Origin: Pedobacter endophyticus | GTDB taxonomy: Bacteria > Bacteroidota > Bacteroidia > Sphingobacteriales > Sphingobacteriaceae | NCBI RefSeq assembly: GCF_015679185.1 | Contig: NZ_CP064939.1 | Span: 4,030,001-4,094,000, forward strand | Direction of reading: 5' to 3' | Length of the DNA: 64,000 nucleotides | Part shown: positions 53,341 through 62,725 of the stretch, one piece after another | How the letters are laid out: every line of letters begins with the position of its first letter | How positions within the stretch are numbered: the stretch's first letter is position 1 | Translations under genes and position numbers: made by a program | The notes under the pieces: generated by a model | The model's input: only the letters and a program-made list of their open reading frames with translations | The model's database searches: none | What the model was told of the DNA's origin: nothing

Positions 53341-54273
53341 TTATTGTTGATTGTATGCTTTTGCAAATTCCTTTGCAAACTCTGTCAATTTTACTTTTCC
53401 CATTTTTGGATTGTTCTTGTGGAAATTTTTAAGCGGTGTTCCGCTGTGCATAACTGACTGCATTTCTACCATAGTTTGTGCAATTTCTTGCGGCATTTTT
53501 GCCATTTTTAATCCTTGCAACATTTCTTTATCCGAAATCAAGACCCATTTCAAATAAGGTTTTCCGACAGCCGAACCGATAATTTTTGCGGCTTCGTTAC
53601 AAGTCATTTCTTCGCTTCCTACATAGCGGATTTTTACTTTTTCTGTTGGCGGATTTACCAATTCTTCTGCAATTGCCTCTGCAATATCTTTTGGTGAAAC
53701 AAAAACGATTTTGTCGTCCCCGCCATAATTCCCCATTAGTAACCCTGTTTCTCCTTTGAGCAAAGCCTTTAATCCCAAATAACGAAGTGTCAAAAATTTC
53801 CCAATAATACCTTTGCCTTTTATCATATCCATAGAAAAATAAAAGTTGGTGTAGAAAGCTCCGGGTCGCATAATGGTAATTGGCACATTAAGCTGTTCGG
53901 TGAAAATGTTTTCAGCATTTTCACCTTTAACCAAATCAGCCGACCAACCGCTTAAAAACACTACACGTTTTACCTCTGCTTCCTTTATTGCCTGCACATA
54001 ATTGTTGGCTATTTTGTGCATATAGGCTTGTTGGTTGGCTTCGTTCATATTCATTGGTATCATACAATATACTGCGTCTGCACCCATAAAGCTATTTATA
54101 AGAAAAGGTAAATCTTCCAGTTTACCAATAGAAGCATGTGCTCCTAATGCTTCTATTTCTTTTTGTTTTTCTGGATTGCCGCTAATAACAGTTACCGAAT
54201 GTCTTTTTGCAATCAATTCTTTTGCAAGTGGTTTGCTAATGTTACCTAATGAACCAGTGAGTATGATTTTCAT
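53341..54273 (-). CDS. NmrA-type NAD(P)-binding protein
   Basis: A 310-residue atypical SDR from ATG 54273. The longer ATG at 54297 adds eight residues and is less likely. Nucleotide-binding GSLGNIS motif follows MKIILT. Further family features are GADAVYCMIPMN, VVFLSGWSAD and ITIMRPGAFYTNFY. Proteins of this family reduce quinones or act as redox sensors. It is cotranscribed with the AraC regulator downstream. Confidence 0.88.
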   Translation of the reverse strand: MKIILTGSLGNISKPLAKELIAKRHSVTVISGNPEKQKEIEALGAHASIGKLEDLPFLINSFMGADAVYCMIPMNMNEANQQAYMHKIANNYVQAIKEAEVKRVVFLSGWSADLVKGENAENIFTEQLNVPITIMRPGAFYTNFYFSMDMIKGKGIIGKFLTLRYLGLKALLKGETGLLMGNYGGDDKIVFVSPKDIAEAIAEELVNPPTEKVKIRYVGSEEMTCNEAAKIIGSAVGKPYLKWVLISDKEMLQGLKMAKMPQEIAQTMVEMQSVMHSGTPLKNFHKNNPKMGKVKLTEFAKEFAKAYNQQ

Positions 54274-54589
54274 TTCTTTTAATATTTGTTTATGCAAAAT
54301 TGCACTGAAATAAAAAAAGCAATGTAACCGATTTTGACTTTGTTGTAGCCGGAAATGAAATTATTAACTGGAAGCCATAACGATTGTTTGACCGTGATAC
54401 AACGTCTTCATTTACTTATTATGTGTGTGCAGTGTAACTTCATTGTAACTTTTGAATACTCTGATTTACTTATTTTTCATATATCAAATTATTAGCCAAA
54501 CACCGCCACACAACGCCACTGGCTGCCATATTCTTATCGCCACACCATAGAGCCTTTAAATTCACGCCCGAACATTAAAATATAAAATA

Positions 54590-55209
54590 ATGCAAGGAGA
54601 AGACGATTTAAGAGGACTTGCCAAGATAATGGCTTTTATGCGGGCAGTCAGTATTCTTTTGGTACTGATGCACCTTTATTGGTTCTGCTACGGTTTTTTT
54701 TTTACAACGTGGTTGGACGTTAGAAGTAATCAACAGGATATTGGGCAATTTCGACCGGTCAGGTGGTTGGCGAAACGGCAAAAAGTCTTTTGGAAGGGTT
54801 TGGTAAAGTATTACAGAAACGCCAAAGTATGACCATCAACCGAAATGATAAATCTACCTCTATCTCCATACAGTTAGACGGCCTTATCCCGGCTTCCAAA
54901 ATCTCAACATTAACACAGGGTATGTTTGTCGGTTCTGTATCGGATAACTTTGATAAACGTATCGAGCAAAAAATATTTCACGCCAAAATTGTGGTAGATA
55001 ATGAAAAGGTTGCAGCAGAAACCAAAGCCTTTCAAACGATACCGGAAATCTTATCTTTTCTAGATGAGCAGGGCGAGGATAAGATGAAGCAGGAAATTGA
55101 AAGCAATTACAAACAGATAAAATCAGACATCGTGAATATTGTTGTCAGTGAAATGGAACGCATCAAGAATGACCCGGATTTACGGCATTTGATACAGCAA
55201 GAGGGGTGA
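54590..55209 (+). pseudogene. mobC: mobC coupling-protein remnant with large internal deletion and frameshift
   Basis: The 5' end (MQGEDDLRGLAKIMAFMRA) matches the N-terminus of MobC, including upstream sequence shared with the second copy at 58954. A run of ten Ts (54694-54703) shifts the frame. About 500 codons are missing: sequence jumps near 54758 from the IxGQFRP region to VVGETAKSLLEGFGKVLQKRQSMTINRND. The normal C-terminus then continues to 55209. The ATPase core is gone, so the protein is non-functional. Confidence 0.88.
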
Positions 55210-55577
55210 AATAAAAAGGGCTTTCAAAGCACTTTTTTACATTTTAAGCAACAAAAATCCGACAATAATCGAAAATTATCAAACCTCATTTATGCAACCA
55301 ATGCAATGAAAATGATTTTATTGACTTTAGCGGTTACCACATCAAAGCTTCCGTGTGGCGCTATCACAACTTCCTGAGCCGAATCCGTACTGTTCTCTAA
55401 CAGCCAAAAATAACTCACAATTCACTAATAGATTCGTGGAGATTTATTTTTGGAAGGTAAGGGCTTGGGCATTGATTATTGCTATTTGGATTGAAAGATG
55501 TAAATCGATTCTTATCGAGAAGCGTGTTGCTGGCAAGAGAGTATTATAGTTTCTAAGAAGACTCATTTGAAAATGGA
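55210..55577. other. No supported gene (possible element remnant)
   Basis: One frame around 55307-55402 (NDFIDFSGYHIKASVWRYHNF) is protein-like but short and family-less, probably element debris. No clear RNA or regulatory element is seen. Confidence 0.4.
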
Positions 55578-55949
55578 CTATTTATTATTTTCTACAATGA
55601 TATTGTTTCTGTAAGATTTGCCCCATTTTTCCATCGCTTCAATAACTGGTTTAAGGCTTTCACCGTGCGCTGTTAATTCGTATTCTACAGTAATGGGCAT
55701 CGTATCCTGCACCGTGCGTTTTACAAGATGGTTCATTTCCAGATCCTTTAATTCTTTGGAAAGCACTTTGGGCGCAATACCGTCAATATGGCGATGTATT
55801 TCCATAAAGCGTGCTTTGCCACTGAAATATAACATGCCCAAAATGCAGCATTTCCATTTACCGCTCAATAGATCCTGGGTGTCTTTTACTGCCTGAATAT
55901 TTTGCCGACAAGCCTCGGTCAATTTTGATTTATCCCTCATAAAGATCAT
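55578..55949 (-). CDS. HxlR-family regulator
   Basis: A 123-residue HxlR protein (AVKDTQDLLSGKWKCCILGML, ARFMEIHRHIDGIAPKVLSKELKDLEMN, VKRTVQDTMPITVEYELT). It has an N-terminal Cys (LTEACRQN) and a CC pair after GKWK, so thiol-based sensing as in YodB/HypR is plausible here. It is divergent from the SDR/quinone-reductase-like gene at 56098, its likely target. Confidence 0.92.
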   Translation of the reverse strand: MIFMRDKSKLTEACRQNIQAVKDTQDLLSGKWKCCILGMLYFSGKARFMEIHRHIDGIAPKVLSKELKDLEMNHLVKRTVQDTMPITVEYELTAHGESLKPVIEAMEKWGKSYRNNIIVENNK

Positions 55950-55959
55950 TTCATTTATG

Positions 55960-56065
55960 CAAAAATACGGTAAAACAATTACTTTGAAGCAACCTGATTA
56001 CTTAAAAGTAACTAATTACCAATAGGTAACAGCTATATTTTTAGTAACTAAAAGAGTTAACTTTG
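55960..56065. promoter_or_regulatory. Divergent HxlR/oxidoreductase promoter region
   Basis: The minus-strand -7 box is TATTTTTG (complement of CAAAAATA at 55960-55967). The plus-strand -7 box is TAACTTTG at 56058-56065. Between them GTAAC-type repeats (AAGTAACTAATTACC, AGGTAACAG, TTAGTAACTA) are candidate HxlR operators. Confidence 0.5.
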
Positions 56066-56097
56066 TGTCAGGATTTAAAACAATAATAAAAATTGAT

Positions 56098-56970
56098 ATG
56101 ATATTAGTAACGGGAGCTACAGGACATTTGGGTTCAGCAATAGTGGCGCAATTATTAGAGAAAATTCCAGCTAACGAAATAGTCGGTTTGGCAAGAAGCA
56201 AGGAAAAAGCAGAAGTATTGAGAGAAAAAGGTGTCCGGATAAGTATTGGTAATTTAGACGATGCCGCTTCATTGAAAAAAGCTACGGAAGGTATCGAAAA
56301 GATCGTATTGATTTCTACCATTGATCATCACCGTTATCAGCAGCACAAAAACCTAATCGATGCAGCAAAAAAATCGGGCGTTAAACATATTGCCTACACC
56401 AGTGCTTATATCAAAGATGTGGCAACTTCTCCGGTAAAAGCTCATCTTGAAAGTCATTTTCAAACCGAAGATTATCTGAAGGAAAGAGGTTTGACCTATA
56501 GCATATTTCGCAACTCTTTATATATGGATATGATCCCTGTGTATGTAAGTGACAAGGTGTTTGAGGAAGGGATATTTTTACCTGCTGGCGATGGAAAAGT
56601 AGCCTATGCGCTCCGCCGCGAAATGGGAGAAGCCATTGCTAACGAATTAGTGCAAAATAATGGCGAAAATAAAAACTACGAATTGACCGGTGCTGAATTG
56701 TATTCTTATGAAGATATAGCGCAGGCACTAACGGAATTATCGGGCAAAGAAATTACATATACCAATGCCGATCCTGTAAAATTCTCCGAAATACTAAAAC
56801 AATTGGGCGTACCGGAACGGATGGTTATGGTGGCATCTGGCTTTACCACAGATATTAGAAATCATCAGTATGAAATCATTAGTAATGATCTGGAGTATTT
56901 ACTGGGAAGAAAACCTGCTTTATTAAAGCAAGCACTCCAAGAATTATATGTCACCCAATTATTTAAGTGA
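56098..56970 (+). CDS. NmrA/QOR2-type NAD(P)H:quinone oxidoreductase-like SDR
   Basis: A 290-residue protein from ATG 56098. The upstream ATG 56065 lies at the -7 box and is rejected. NAD(P) motif GATGHLG, then VVGLARSKEKAEVLREKGV and GIEKIVLISTIDHHRYQQHK, typical of the YtfG/QorB-like family that reduces quinones. The divergent HxlR gene matches the known QorR-type regulation of quinone reductases. Confidence 0.88.
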   Translation: MILVTGATGHLGSAIVAQLLEKIPANEIVGLARSKEKAEVLREKGVRISIGNLDDAASLKKATEGIEKIVLISTIDHHRYQQHKNLIDAAKKSGVKHIAYTSAYIKDVATSPVKAHLESHFQTEDYLKERGLTYSIFRNSLYMDMIPVYVSDKVFEEGIFLPAGDGKVAYALRREMGEAIANELVQNNGENKNYELTGAELYSYEDIAQALTELSGKEITYTNADPVKFSEILKQLGVPERMVMVASGFTTDIRNHQYEIISNDLEYLLGRKPALLKQALQELYVTQLFK

Positions 56971-56987
56971 TCTTTTGAGAACATCAA

Positions 56988-57176
56988 CAGGTAAGAGCCC
57001 AATGCCATATTCAGGGTAAGCTGATCGATGTTTCCAAAACGATGCTAAGCTCCACATCACTTTCCTTTTCCGAAATCGCTTGCCAATTAGGATTTGAACA
57101 ACCTCAATCGTTCAACAGATTATTCAAATCCAAAACAAATCAAACGCCATTGGAATTTCGGGCAAGCTTTAATTAG
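56988..57176 (+). pseudogene. AraC-regulator C-terminal fragment
   Basis: The frame ending TAG at 57174-57176 encodes GKLIDVSKTMLSSTSLSFSE, then IACQLGFEQPQSFNRLFKSK and LEFRASFN. This is a diverged copy of the end of the AraC protein at 52402-53334. No N-terminal part is present. Confidence 0.85.
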
Positions 57177-57253
57177 GTAATAAGTTTTTGGAGGTTGTTA
57201 TCTTCACTTTATTTCCTCAAATGCAACTATGTTATTCGGACAAGCGATATAAG

Positions 57254-57508
57254 TTATTGGCAGGTGGTTGTCAAAAAAAGTTCAACTACCTCTGCAGATT
57301 TCGACACATCACCTTGCAATGCGATGGCTATATCACCTCGTGATTCATTTTCGGCAACAACTTTATCCGCGCCTTCTTTGCTTGAGGCATAATTCACAAC
57401 AACTTTTTCGCCTTCCGCTGCATAATACTTAGCAATAGACGCTCCGATACCTTTTGATGCTCCTGTGATGATGGCTACTTTATCTTTTAGTTTTTCATTT
57501 TATCTGAT
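57254..57508 (-). pseudogene. SDR N-terminal fragment with frameshift
   Basis: The minus strand encodes VAIITGASKGIGASIAKYYA, then EGEKVVVNYASSKEGADKVV up to DVSKSAEVVELF, after which the SDR sequence ends in a stop near 57254. Near the 5' end an A-run indel breaks the frame before VAII, so the start is lost. It is a truncated relic of a reductase related to 61868-62611. Confidence 0.8.
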
Positions 57509-57528
57509 TTAATATATTTTACTGCTAA

Positions 57529-58275
57529 TTATTTTCTCGCAAATGTTGTATAACCACCATCGACTAATAGCTCGGTCCCTGTTATAAAGCTGGCTTTTTC
57601 GGAAGCTAAAAATAATACAGTATCAGCGATTTCATCAGGATGCCCCAAACGATTTAACGCAACCGATGAGGTTAAATGATTTTTGGCTTCATCTGTCGTA
57701 ACCGCGCTATCAAAACCTTCTGTTTTTACAGGACCAGGGCTGATCATATTTATCCGTATACTTCTATGCGCTAATTCGTTTGCCGCTACTTGAGCAATTT
57801 TGTTTAAAGCACCTTTTGTCGCAGAATAGATGCTTGATCCCAAATTTGCTGCGGTGGCTACCGTAGAAGACGTAAATAATACGTTAGCACCTTCTGCCAG
57901 ATGAGGAATTAATTTTTGGAGCGTAAAAAAATGTCCCTTTACATTGGTGTTGAATTGCAGGTCAAAATCGGCTTCAGTCACATCCTCAATCCCTGAAAAT
58001 ACAGCCAGACCAGCATTCAGAAACAATATATCTATCTTAATGTCCTGTGAAATGACTACATGTTCCAAAGTTTCAATTCCTTGCATATGTGATGTATCTG
58101 CAACCAAAGTTTGGAGATTTTCGCTGGCAATTTTAGATGCTGCCTTAGTAAGGTTTTCGTTATTTCTTCCTGTAATCCATACAGTTGCACCAGCATTGAT
58201 AAAAGCTTTAGCGGTTGCAAACCCTATTCCTGTTGTACCACCTGTGATGATAACTTTTTTGTTTGTAAAATTCAT
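57529..58275 (-). CDS. Short-chain dehydrogenase/reductase
   Basis: A 248-residue classical SDR: GGTTGIG (cofactor), LFLNAGLAVFSG (NAG), SSTVAT with the catalytic Ser, YSATK (YxxxK) and the C-terminal FITGTELLVDGGYT of the FabG-like group. It is divergent from the HxlR regulator at 58356 and probably controlled by it. Confidence 0.93.
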   Translation of the reverse strand: MNFTNKKVIITGGTTGIGFATAKAFINAGATVWITGRNNENLTKAASKIASENLQTLVADTSHMQGIETLEHVVISQDIKIDILFLNAGLAVFSGIEDVTEADFDLQFNTNVKGHFFTLQKLIPHLAEGANVLFTSSTVATAANLGSSIYSATKGALNKIAQVAANELAHRSIRINMISPGPVKTEGFDSAVTTDEAKNHLTSSVALNRLGHPDEIADTVLFLASEKASFITGTELLVDGGYTTFARK

Positions 58276-58298
58276 TTTTAATAAAAATTTGTTGACTG

Positions 58299-58335
58299 CA
58301 AAGTTATATTACATTTGTTATTTTTAGTAACTTTG
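58299..58335. promoter_or_regulatory. Mirror-image divergent promoters (SDR/HxlR)
   Basis: CAAAGTTA (58299-58306) and TAACTTTG (58328-58335) are perfect inverted copies and read as TAACTTTG -7 boxes on the minus and plus strands. The 21-bp gap leaves room for one shared regulator site, so one bound HxlR dimer could block both promoters. Confidence 0.6.
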
Positions 58336-58355
58336 TACTGAAAAGTTATAGTAAC

Positions 58356-58742
58356 ATGGAGGTAACAAGACCCATTGAGAGCGAACTTAAATGCATGGCA
58401 AAGCACTTTCAACAACAGCACAAGGAAGAAATGCGAGCTGTCCAGGATTCGATGGATGTACTTAATGGAAAATGGAAAATACCGATTATTTCATCGATTT
58501 GCTACTACAACAAAAGACGTTTTTCGGATATCTTACATGATGTAGAAGGTATTTCAAACCGTATGTTGAGTAAGGAATTAAAAGAATTGGAAATCAATCA
58601 GCTGATTGTTAGAACTATTCAAGATACACAGCCGATTACTGTAGAATATACTCTTACCGACCACGGAAAGACTTTGCAAACAATTATCAATAACCTAACA
58701 GATTGGGGCATCCAGCATAGAAAAAAGATTGTAGGTAGGTAG
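58356..58742 (+). CDS. HxlR-family regulator
   Basis: A 128-residue winged-helix regulator (AVQDSMDVLNGKWKIPIISSI, RRFSDILHDVEGISNRMLSKELKELE, VRTIQDTQPITVEYTLT). The transcript start is predicted about 14 bases before the ATG at 58356; ATG 58395 is an alternative. Cys12 is the only cysteine near the N-terminus. It is divergent from the SDR at 57529. Confidence 0.9.
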   Translation: MEVTRPIESELKCMAKHFQQQHKEEMRAVQDSMDVLNGKWKIPIISSICYYNKRRFSDILHDVEGISNRMLSKELKELEINQLIVRTIQDTQPITVEYTLTDHGKTLQTIINNLTDWGIQHRKKIVGR

Positions 58743-58953
58743 TATGGATTGTAACTTATTGAAAAGCGGCCGATATTTTTTTCAGACGTATCAGCCTTTT
58801 TTTTGAAATTAAGATATTTTGTTAATGTTGTATTCCCTAAAAGTTAACAATCTAATTTAGCCAAACACTGCTACACAACGCCAAAGCCTGCCACATTCTT
58901 AGAGCCACTAATAGAGCCTTTAAATTCACGCCCGAACATTAAAAATCAAAATA

Positions 58954-59755
58954 ATGCAGGGAGAAGACGATTTAAGAGGCTTAGCCAAGATAATGGCTTT
59001 TATGCGGGCAGTCAGTATTCTTTTGGTGCTGATGCACCTTTATTGGTTCTGCTACGGTTTCTTTTTAGAACGTGGTTGGACGTTGGAAGTAATCAACAAG
59101 ATATTGGGCAATTTCGACCGAACCGCGGGCTTGTTTTCACATACCCTTTACACCAAAGCATTTGCTTTGGTTTTGTTGGCTTTAAGCTGCTTAGGCACAA
59201 AGGGCGTAAAGACCGAGAAGATAACCTGGTCTAAAATTTATGTGGCTTTGGGCGTTGGGTTTGTATTGTTTTTCCTCAACACGCCGTTGCTAAAACTACC
59301 TCCTGCAACAGGCACATTTCTTTATATGCTAACTATCTCGTTAGGCTATATCGCTTTGCTGATGGCGGGTGTATGGATGAAAAGGTTACTGAAAAACAAT
59401 TTAATGGACGATGTTTTCAATAAAGAAAATGAGAGTTTCCAACAGCAAACAAAACTGATGAAAAATGAATACTCCGTCAATCTGCCTACCAAATTTTACT
59501 ACAAAGACAAATGGAACCACGGTTGGATAAACATCGTCAATCCTTTCAGGGCATCAATTGTGTTGGGTACGCCCGGTTCGGGAAAATCTTATGCAATCGT
59601 AAACAACTATATCAAGCAGCAGATAGAGAAAGGCTTTAGTATGTACATCTACGATTTCAAGTTTGACGACCTTTCCACGATTGCCTACAACCACTTACTG
59701 AAGCACAGGGATAAGTACAAAGTACAGCCAAAATTTTATGTGATAAATTTTCGGC
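58954..59755 (+). pseudogene. mobC: mobC coupling-protein 5' fragment (second copy)
   Basis: The first about 267 codons of MobC: MQGEDDLRGLAKIMAFMRA, four membrane helices, then SIVLGTPGSGKSYA (Walker A) and PKFYVINF. Native MobC ends here at about 59753, and the frame continues into antisense topB (HFLSVRYKHRISF), so the protein is truncated by a rearrangement. Upstream and first coding bases are similar but not identical to the copy at 54590, so the two come from related but different elements. Confidence 0.88.
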
Positions 59756-60562
59756 ATTTTCTTTCAGTACGATATAAGCATCGAATTTCTTTCCGGCTTT
59801 ACTTGTCATTCCTTTGATAAGAGAGGTTTTGCCTTTATTGACAAGGCTTGTTACATTTTCAATACTGATTTGCACACCGCAGACAGTGCGGAATTGTACC
59901 CAATTACAAGCCTCATCAGGGCATTTCACTATCTTGTCACGGATGATGAGTTGTTGACTTTTGCATCTTGGACAGGTCAGTTTGGGTTGATTGGTACTTG
60001 CAATAGAAGTTTGCAATAATTCATCGGTAATGGATTTGGCATAGGTTTCCATTTCTTTTTGGAATGTTCTGGCATCCGCTTCGTTGTTTTCAATTTTCTG
60101 CAATGCCAATTCCCATTCGGCGGTCATTGCTACGTCTGCAATCTTGCGTTCTTTGACCAGCTCATAAACCTGCAATCCTTTTTCGGTAGGGATTAAAGAG
60201 CTTTTATCCCGTAGGATATAATTACGGGTAAACAGTGTTTTGATAATGGCGGCTCTTGCTGCAGGCGTACCGATACCAATATTTTTGAGGGCTTTACGCT
60301 CTTCTTCATTTTCGATTTCTTTTCCGGCAGTTTCCATAGCGGACAAAAGCCCGGCTTCGGTGTAAAGCACTGGTGGTTTTGTCTGCTTTTCCAAAACGGA
60401 GGCTTCTTTTATGATAAGTTCGTCGCCTTTATGCAGTTCGGGTAGTTCTTGCACTGGCTCTTCGCCGTCATCGGTAAAACTACCTTTTATGGAACGCCAA
60501 CCGGCTTCCTGAATTTTACAGCCTTTTGCCGCAAAGTCGTAATGCGATACCTGTAATAACAA
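59755..60562 (-). pseudogene. topB: Topoisomerase III (TopB) C-terminal fragment
   Basis: The minus strand encodes the TopB C-terminal part: GWRSIKGSFTDDGEEPVQEL, PVLYTEAGLLSAMETAG, GIGTPAARAAIIKTLF, a zinc-ribbon (CPRCKSQQLIIRDKIVKCPDEAC) and KKFDAYIVLKENA. Reading then enters inverted mobC. The N-terminal TOPRIM and catalytic Tyr half is absent. CTnDOT-type elements use TopB (Exc) during excision; this copy cannot do so. Confidence 0.85.
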
Positions 60563-60608
60563 ATAAATATTAACATCTAAAAAGCCCTTTTGGCCCGCTG
60601 CTCTGTAC

Positions 60609-60641
60609 CTAGATATTGACCAAATCGGTTTGGTTATCTAG
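60609..60641. promoter_or_regulatory. Imperfect palindrome upstream of an AraC gene
   Basis: CTAGATA (60609-60615) and TATCTAG (60635-60641) flank CCAAA-TCGG-TTTGG, giving a near-perfect dyad with a small bulge. It lies in a gene-free stretch about 210 bp upstream of the AraC gene and may be an operator or a junction hairpin. Confidence 0.35.
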
Positions 60642-60850
60642 AGAAACTAATTTAAAAATATCAATAGATGAGAAAATCAGTTTAGATAAATTCTTTAAAG
60701 CTTAACGAAGCACGACCTTAATTTATCATAACCACCAAAACTGAGGAAGAACCAGAAAGTGACCTATCCATTTCGGATCAAAATGGCCGCCTGACTTTCT
60801 GCCGAGCATAGCAGTGAAAATTGAACTGATATTTTTTCTAACTTGCATGT

Positions 60851-61774
60851 TTGAATATGACGGCAGATAACATCGGAAACTTACAGGAATTTTATAGTAA
60901 AATGGGCATCGAAGAGAAGTCTATCGGAGCAGCGCAAGGCTTTACCATTCACCGTGTTCAGCATTCTATCAAGGTTTTGCCTTTCCGGTCGCAAAGTTTC
61001 AGACCCGATTATTATAATTTTCTTTTCAGTAAGGATGGCGATGGGAGTTATACGATTGATGAGAAATATTTTCCGGTAAATAACCGCACAATTTACTTTA
61101 CCAATCCGGGTAATTTCCGCACTTTTGAATGGGCTAGGCTTTCTGATGCCTGCCTGATAACCTTTGATGAAGCGTTCCTGAAAGAATACGTTTATGCAGA
61201 CATTTTTCAGCAGTTTCCCTACCTGCTTACCGAAACCGTGCGTCCACGGACTTTAAGTACCGACCAATATGCCCGTGTGGAAAGACTTTATACCTTGATT
61301 GAAACAGAATTTATGTCCCAATCGCCTTTTCGCAACCGCATCATCGGAAGTCTGCTGGTAGCTCTTTTACACGTTGTCAAAGAATATTGTTATCTAGATT
61401 ACAACCCCATTTACGAAGGCAACAGAAGCTCACAGATAGTTAAAAGCTTTAAAATCGACCTGGATGGTTATTTCAGGGATATTTTAGATACCGGGTCAGA
61501 ACAGCAGATACGGGTACAATATTTCGCAGATAAGCAAAATCTGCACGTCAACTATCTGTCCCAGGTCATCAGCAATAAGACAGGAAGATCTATGCTGCAG
61601 TGGATTAATGAAAAGGCAATCTCAACAGCAAAAGTCCTGTTGCAGGATAACGCATTCAGTATCAAAGAGATTTCTTACCGGATGGGATTTGTCGAAAGTG
61701 CTCACTTTAGTAATTATTTTAAAAAACATAGCGGCGAAAGCCCTGCTAGCTATCGCAAAAATCATTTCAGCTAA
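60851..61774 (+). CDS. AraC-family transcriptional regulator
   Basis: A 307-residue regulator with a cupin-like sensor half (FLFSKDGDGSYTIDEKYFPV ... TIYFTNPGNFRTFEW). The AraC DNA-binding domain includes YFADKQNLHVNYLSQVISNKTGRS and FSIKEISYRMGFVESAHFSNYFKKHSGESPASYRK. It is followed at 61868, 62726 and 63496 by three SDR genes in the same direction, likely its targets. Confidence 0.93.
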   Translation: MNMTADNIGNLQEFYSKMGIEEKSIGAAQGFTIHRVQHSIKVLPFRSQSFRPDYYNFLFSKDGDGSYTIDEKYFPVNNRTIYFTNPGNFRTFEWARLSDACLITFDEAFLKEYVYADIFQQFPYLLTETVRPRTLSTDQYARVERLYTLIETEFMSQSPFRNRIIGSLLVALLHVVKEYCYLDYNPIYEGNRSSQIVKSFKIDLDGYFRDILDTGSEQQIRVQYFADKQNLHVNYLSQVISNKTGRSMLQWINEKAISTAKVLLQDNAFSIKEISYRMGFVESAHFSNYFKKHSGESPASYRKNHFS

Positions 61775-61867
61775 CCATTCTTAGAAATTCGCATATCTTC
61801 CTTAGAGTTTCGCAACCCTTACCCTACGGAATAGCTTCATCTTTGTATCATCAATTTAAAACAATTA

Positions 61868-62611
61868 ATGATGAGTTTATTAAAAGAAAAAGTAGCCGTA
61901 GTAACCGGCTCATCCAAAGGTATAGGGCGTGCTATTGCACACGAACTGGCAAACGCCGGAGCAAAAGTTGTTGTAAATTATAGTGGCGACCAGAGCGCTG
62001 CTGATGATGTGGTTGCAAGCATCGAGTCACTGGGCGGAGAAGCTTTTGCTATTAAGGCCGATGTAAGTAAAAAGGCGGAAGTCGCCCGTTTGTTTGAGGA
62101 AAGCATTGCCCGTTTCGGCAAAATAGATATTTGGGTAAATAACGCCGGCGTGATGTTGAACGGATTGGTAAAAGATCTCTCAGAAGAACTTCTTGAAAAG
62201 CAACTGGACATCAACTTTAAAGGCGTTTTTTATTCTTTGCAGTTAGCCGCAACAAAATTGGCAGATAATGGAAGCATCATCAATCTGTCTTCTACCGTTA
62301 CCAGAACCGTGTTTCCAACATATGGTGTGTATTCTGCTACCAAGGCTGCGGTAGAGCAACTGAGCCGGGTTTTTGCCAAGGAAATAGGTTCCCGGGGCAT
62401 CAATGTAAACTGCGTTTTGCCTGGCCCTACCGCAACCGATTTATTTCTGAACGGAAAATCAGAGCAGTTAATCGCTCAAATTGCTTCTACAAATGCATTC
62501 CAGCGCTTGGGTGCACCGGATGAAATTGCCAAAGTGGTTGCTTTTTTAGCATCGGATGAAGCTAAGTGGATTTCCGGTCAAAGCATCGGTGCCAACGGCG
62601 GAATGGCATAA
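61868..62611 (+). CDS. Short-chain dehydrogenase/reductase (FabG-like)
   Basis: A 247-residue classical SDR: GSSKGIG, WVNNAGVML (NNAG), NLSSTVTR with Ser, YSATK and ISGQSIGANGGMA at the C-terminus. ATG 61871 is an alternative start one codon later. It is the first of three adjacent SDR genes downstream of the AraC regulator. It resembles the fragment at 57254-57508. Confidence 0.94.
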   Translation: MMSLLKEKVAVVTGSSKGIGRAIAHELANAGAKVVVNYSGDQSAADDVVASIESLGGEAFAIKADVSKKAEVARLFEESIARFGKIDIWVNNAGVMLNGLVKDLSEELLEKQLDINFKGVFYSLQLAATKLADNGSIINLSSTVTRTVFPTYGVYSATKAAVEQLSRVFAKEIGSRGINVNCVLPGPTATDLFLNGKSEQLIAQIASTNAFQRLGAPDEIAKVVAFLASDEAKWISGQSIGANGGMA

Positions 62612-62725
62612 TTTCGCTAATATTATTATCTATATATTTTTCTTGGCTGTTTCTGTTTAAGGCGTTACAGCCCAGGAAAAATATAAATCCATCCAATCTA
62701 TTTTAAAAATTTTTTAAATAAAATA

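Noticed and set aside
59043..59234. Plus-strand ORF in another frame of mobC
   Set aside because: It only shows that the frameshifted copy at 54590 uses this frame after its T-run; it is not a gene.
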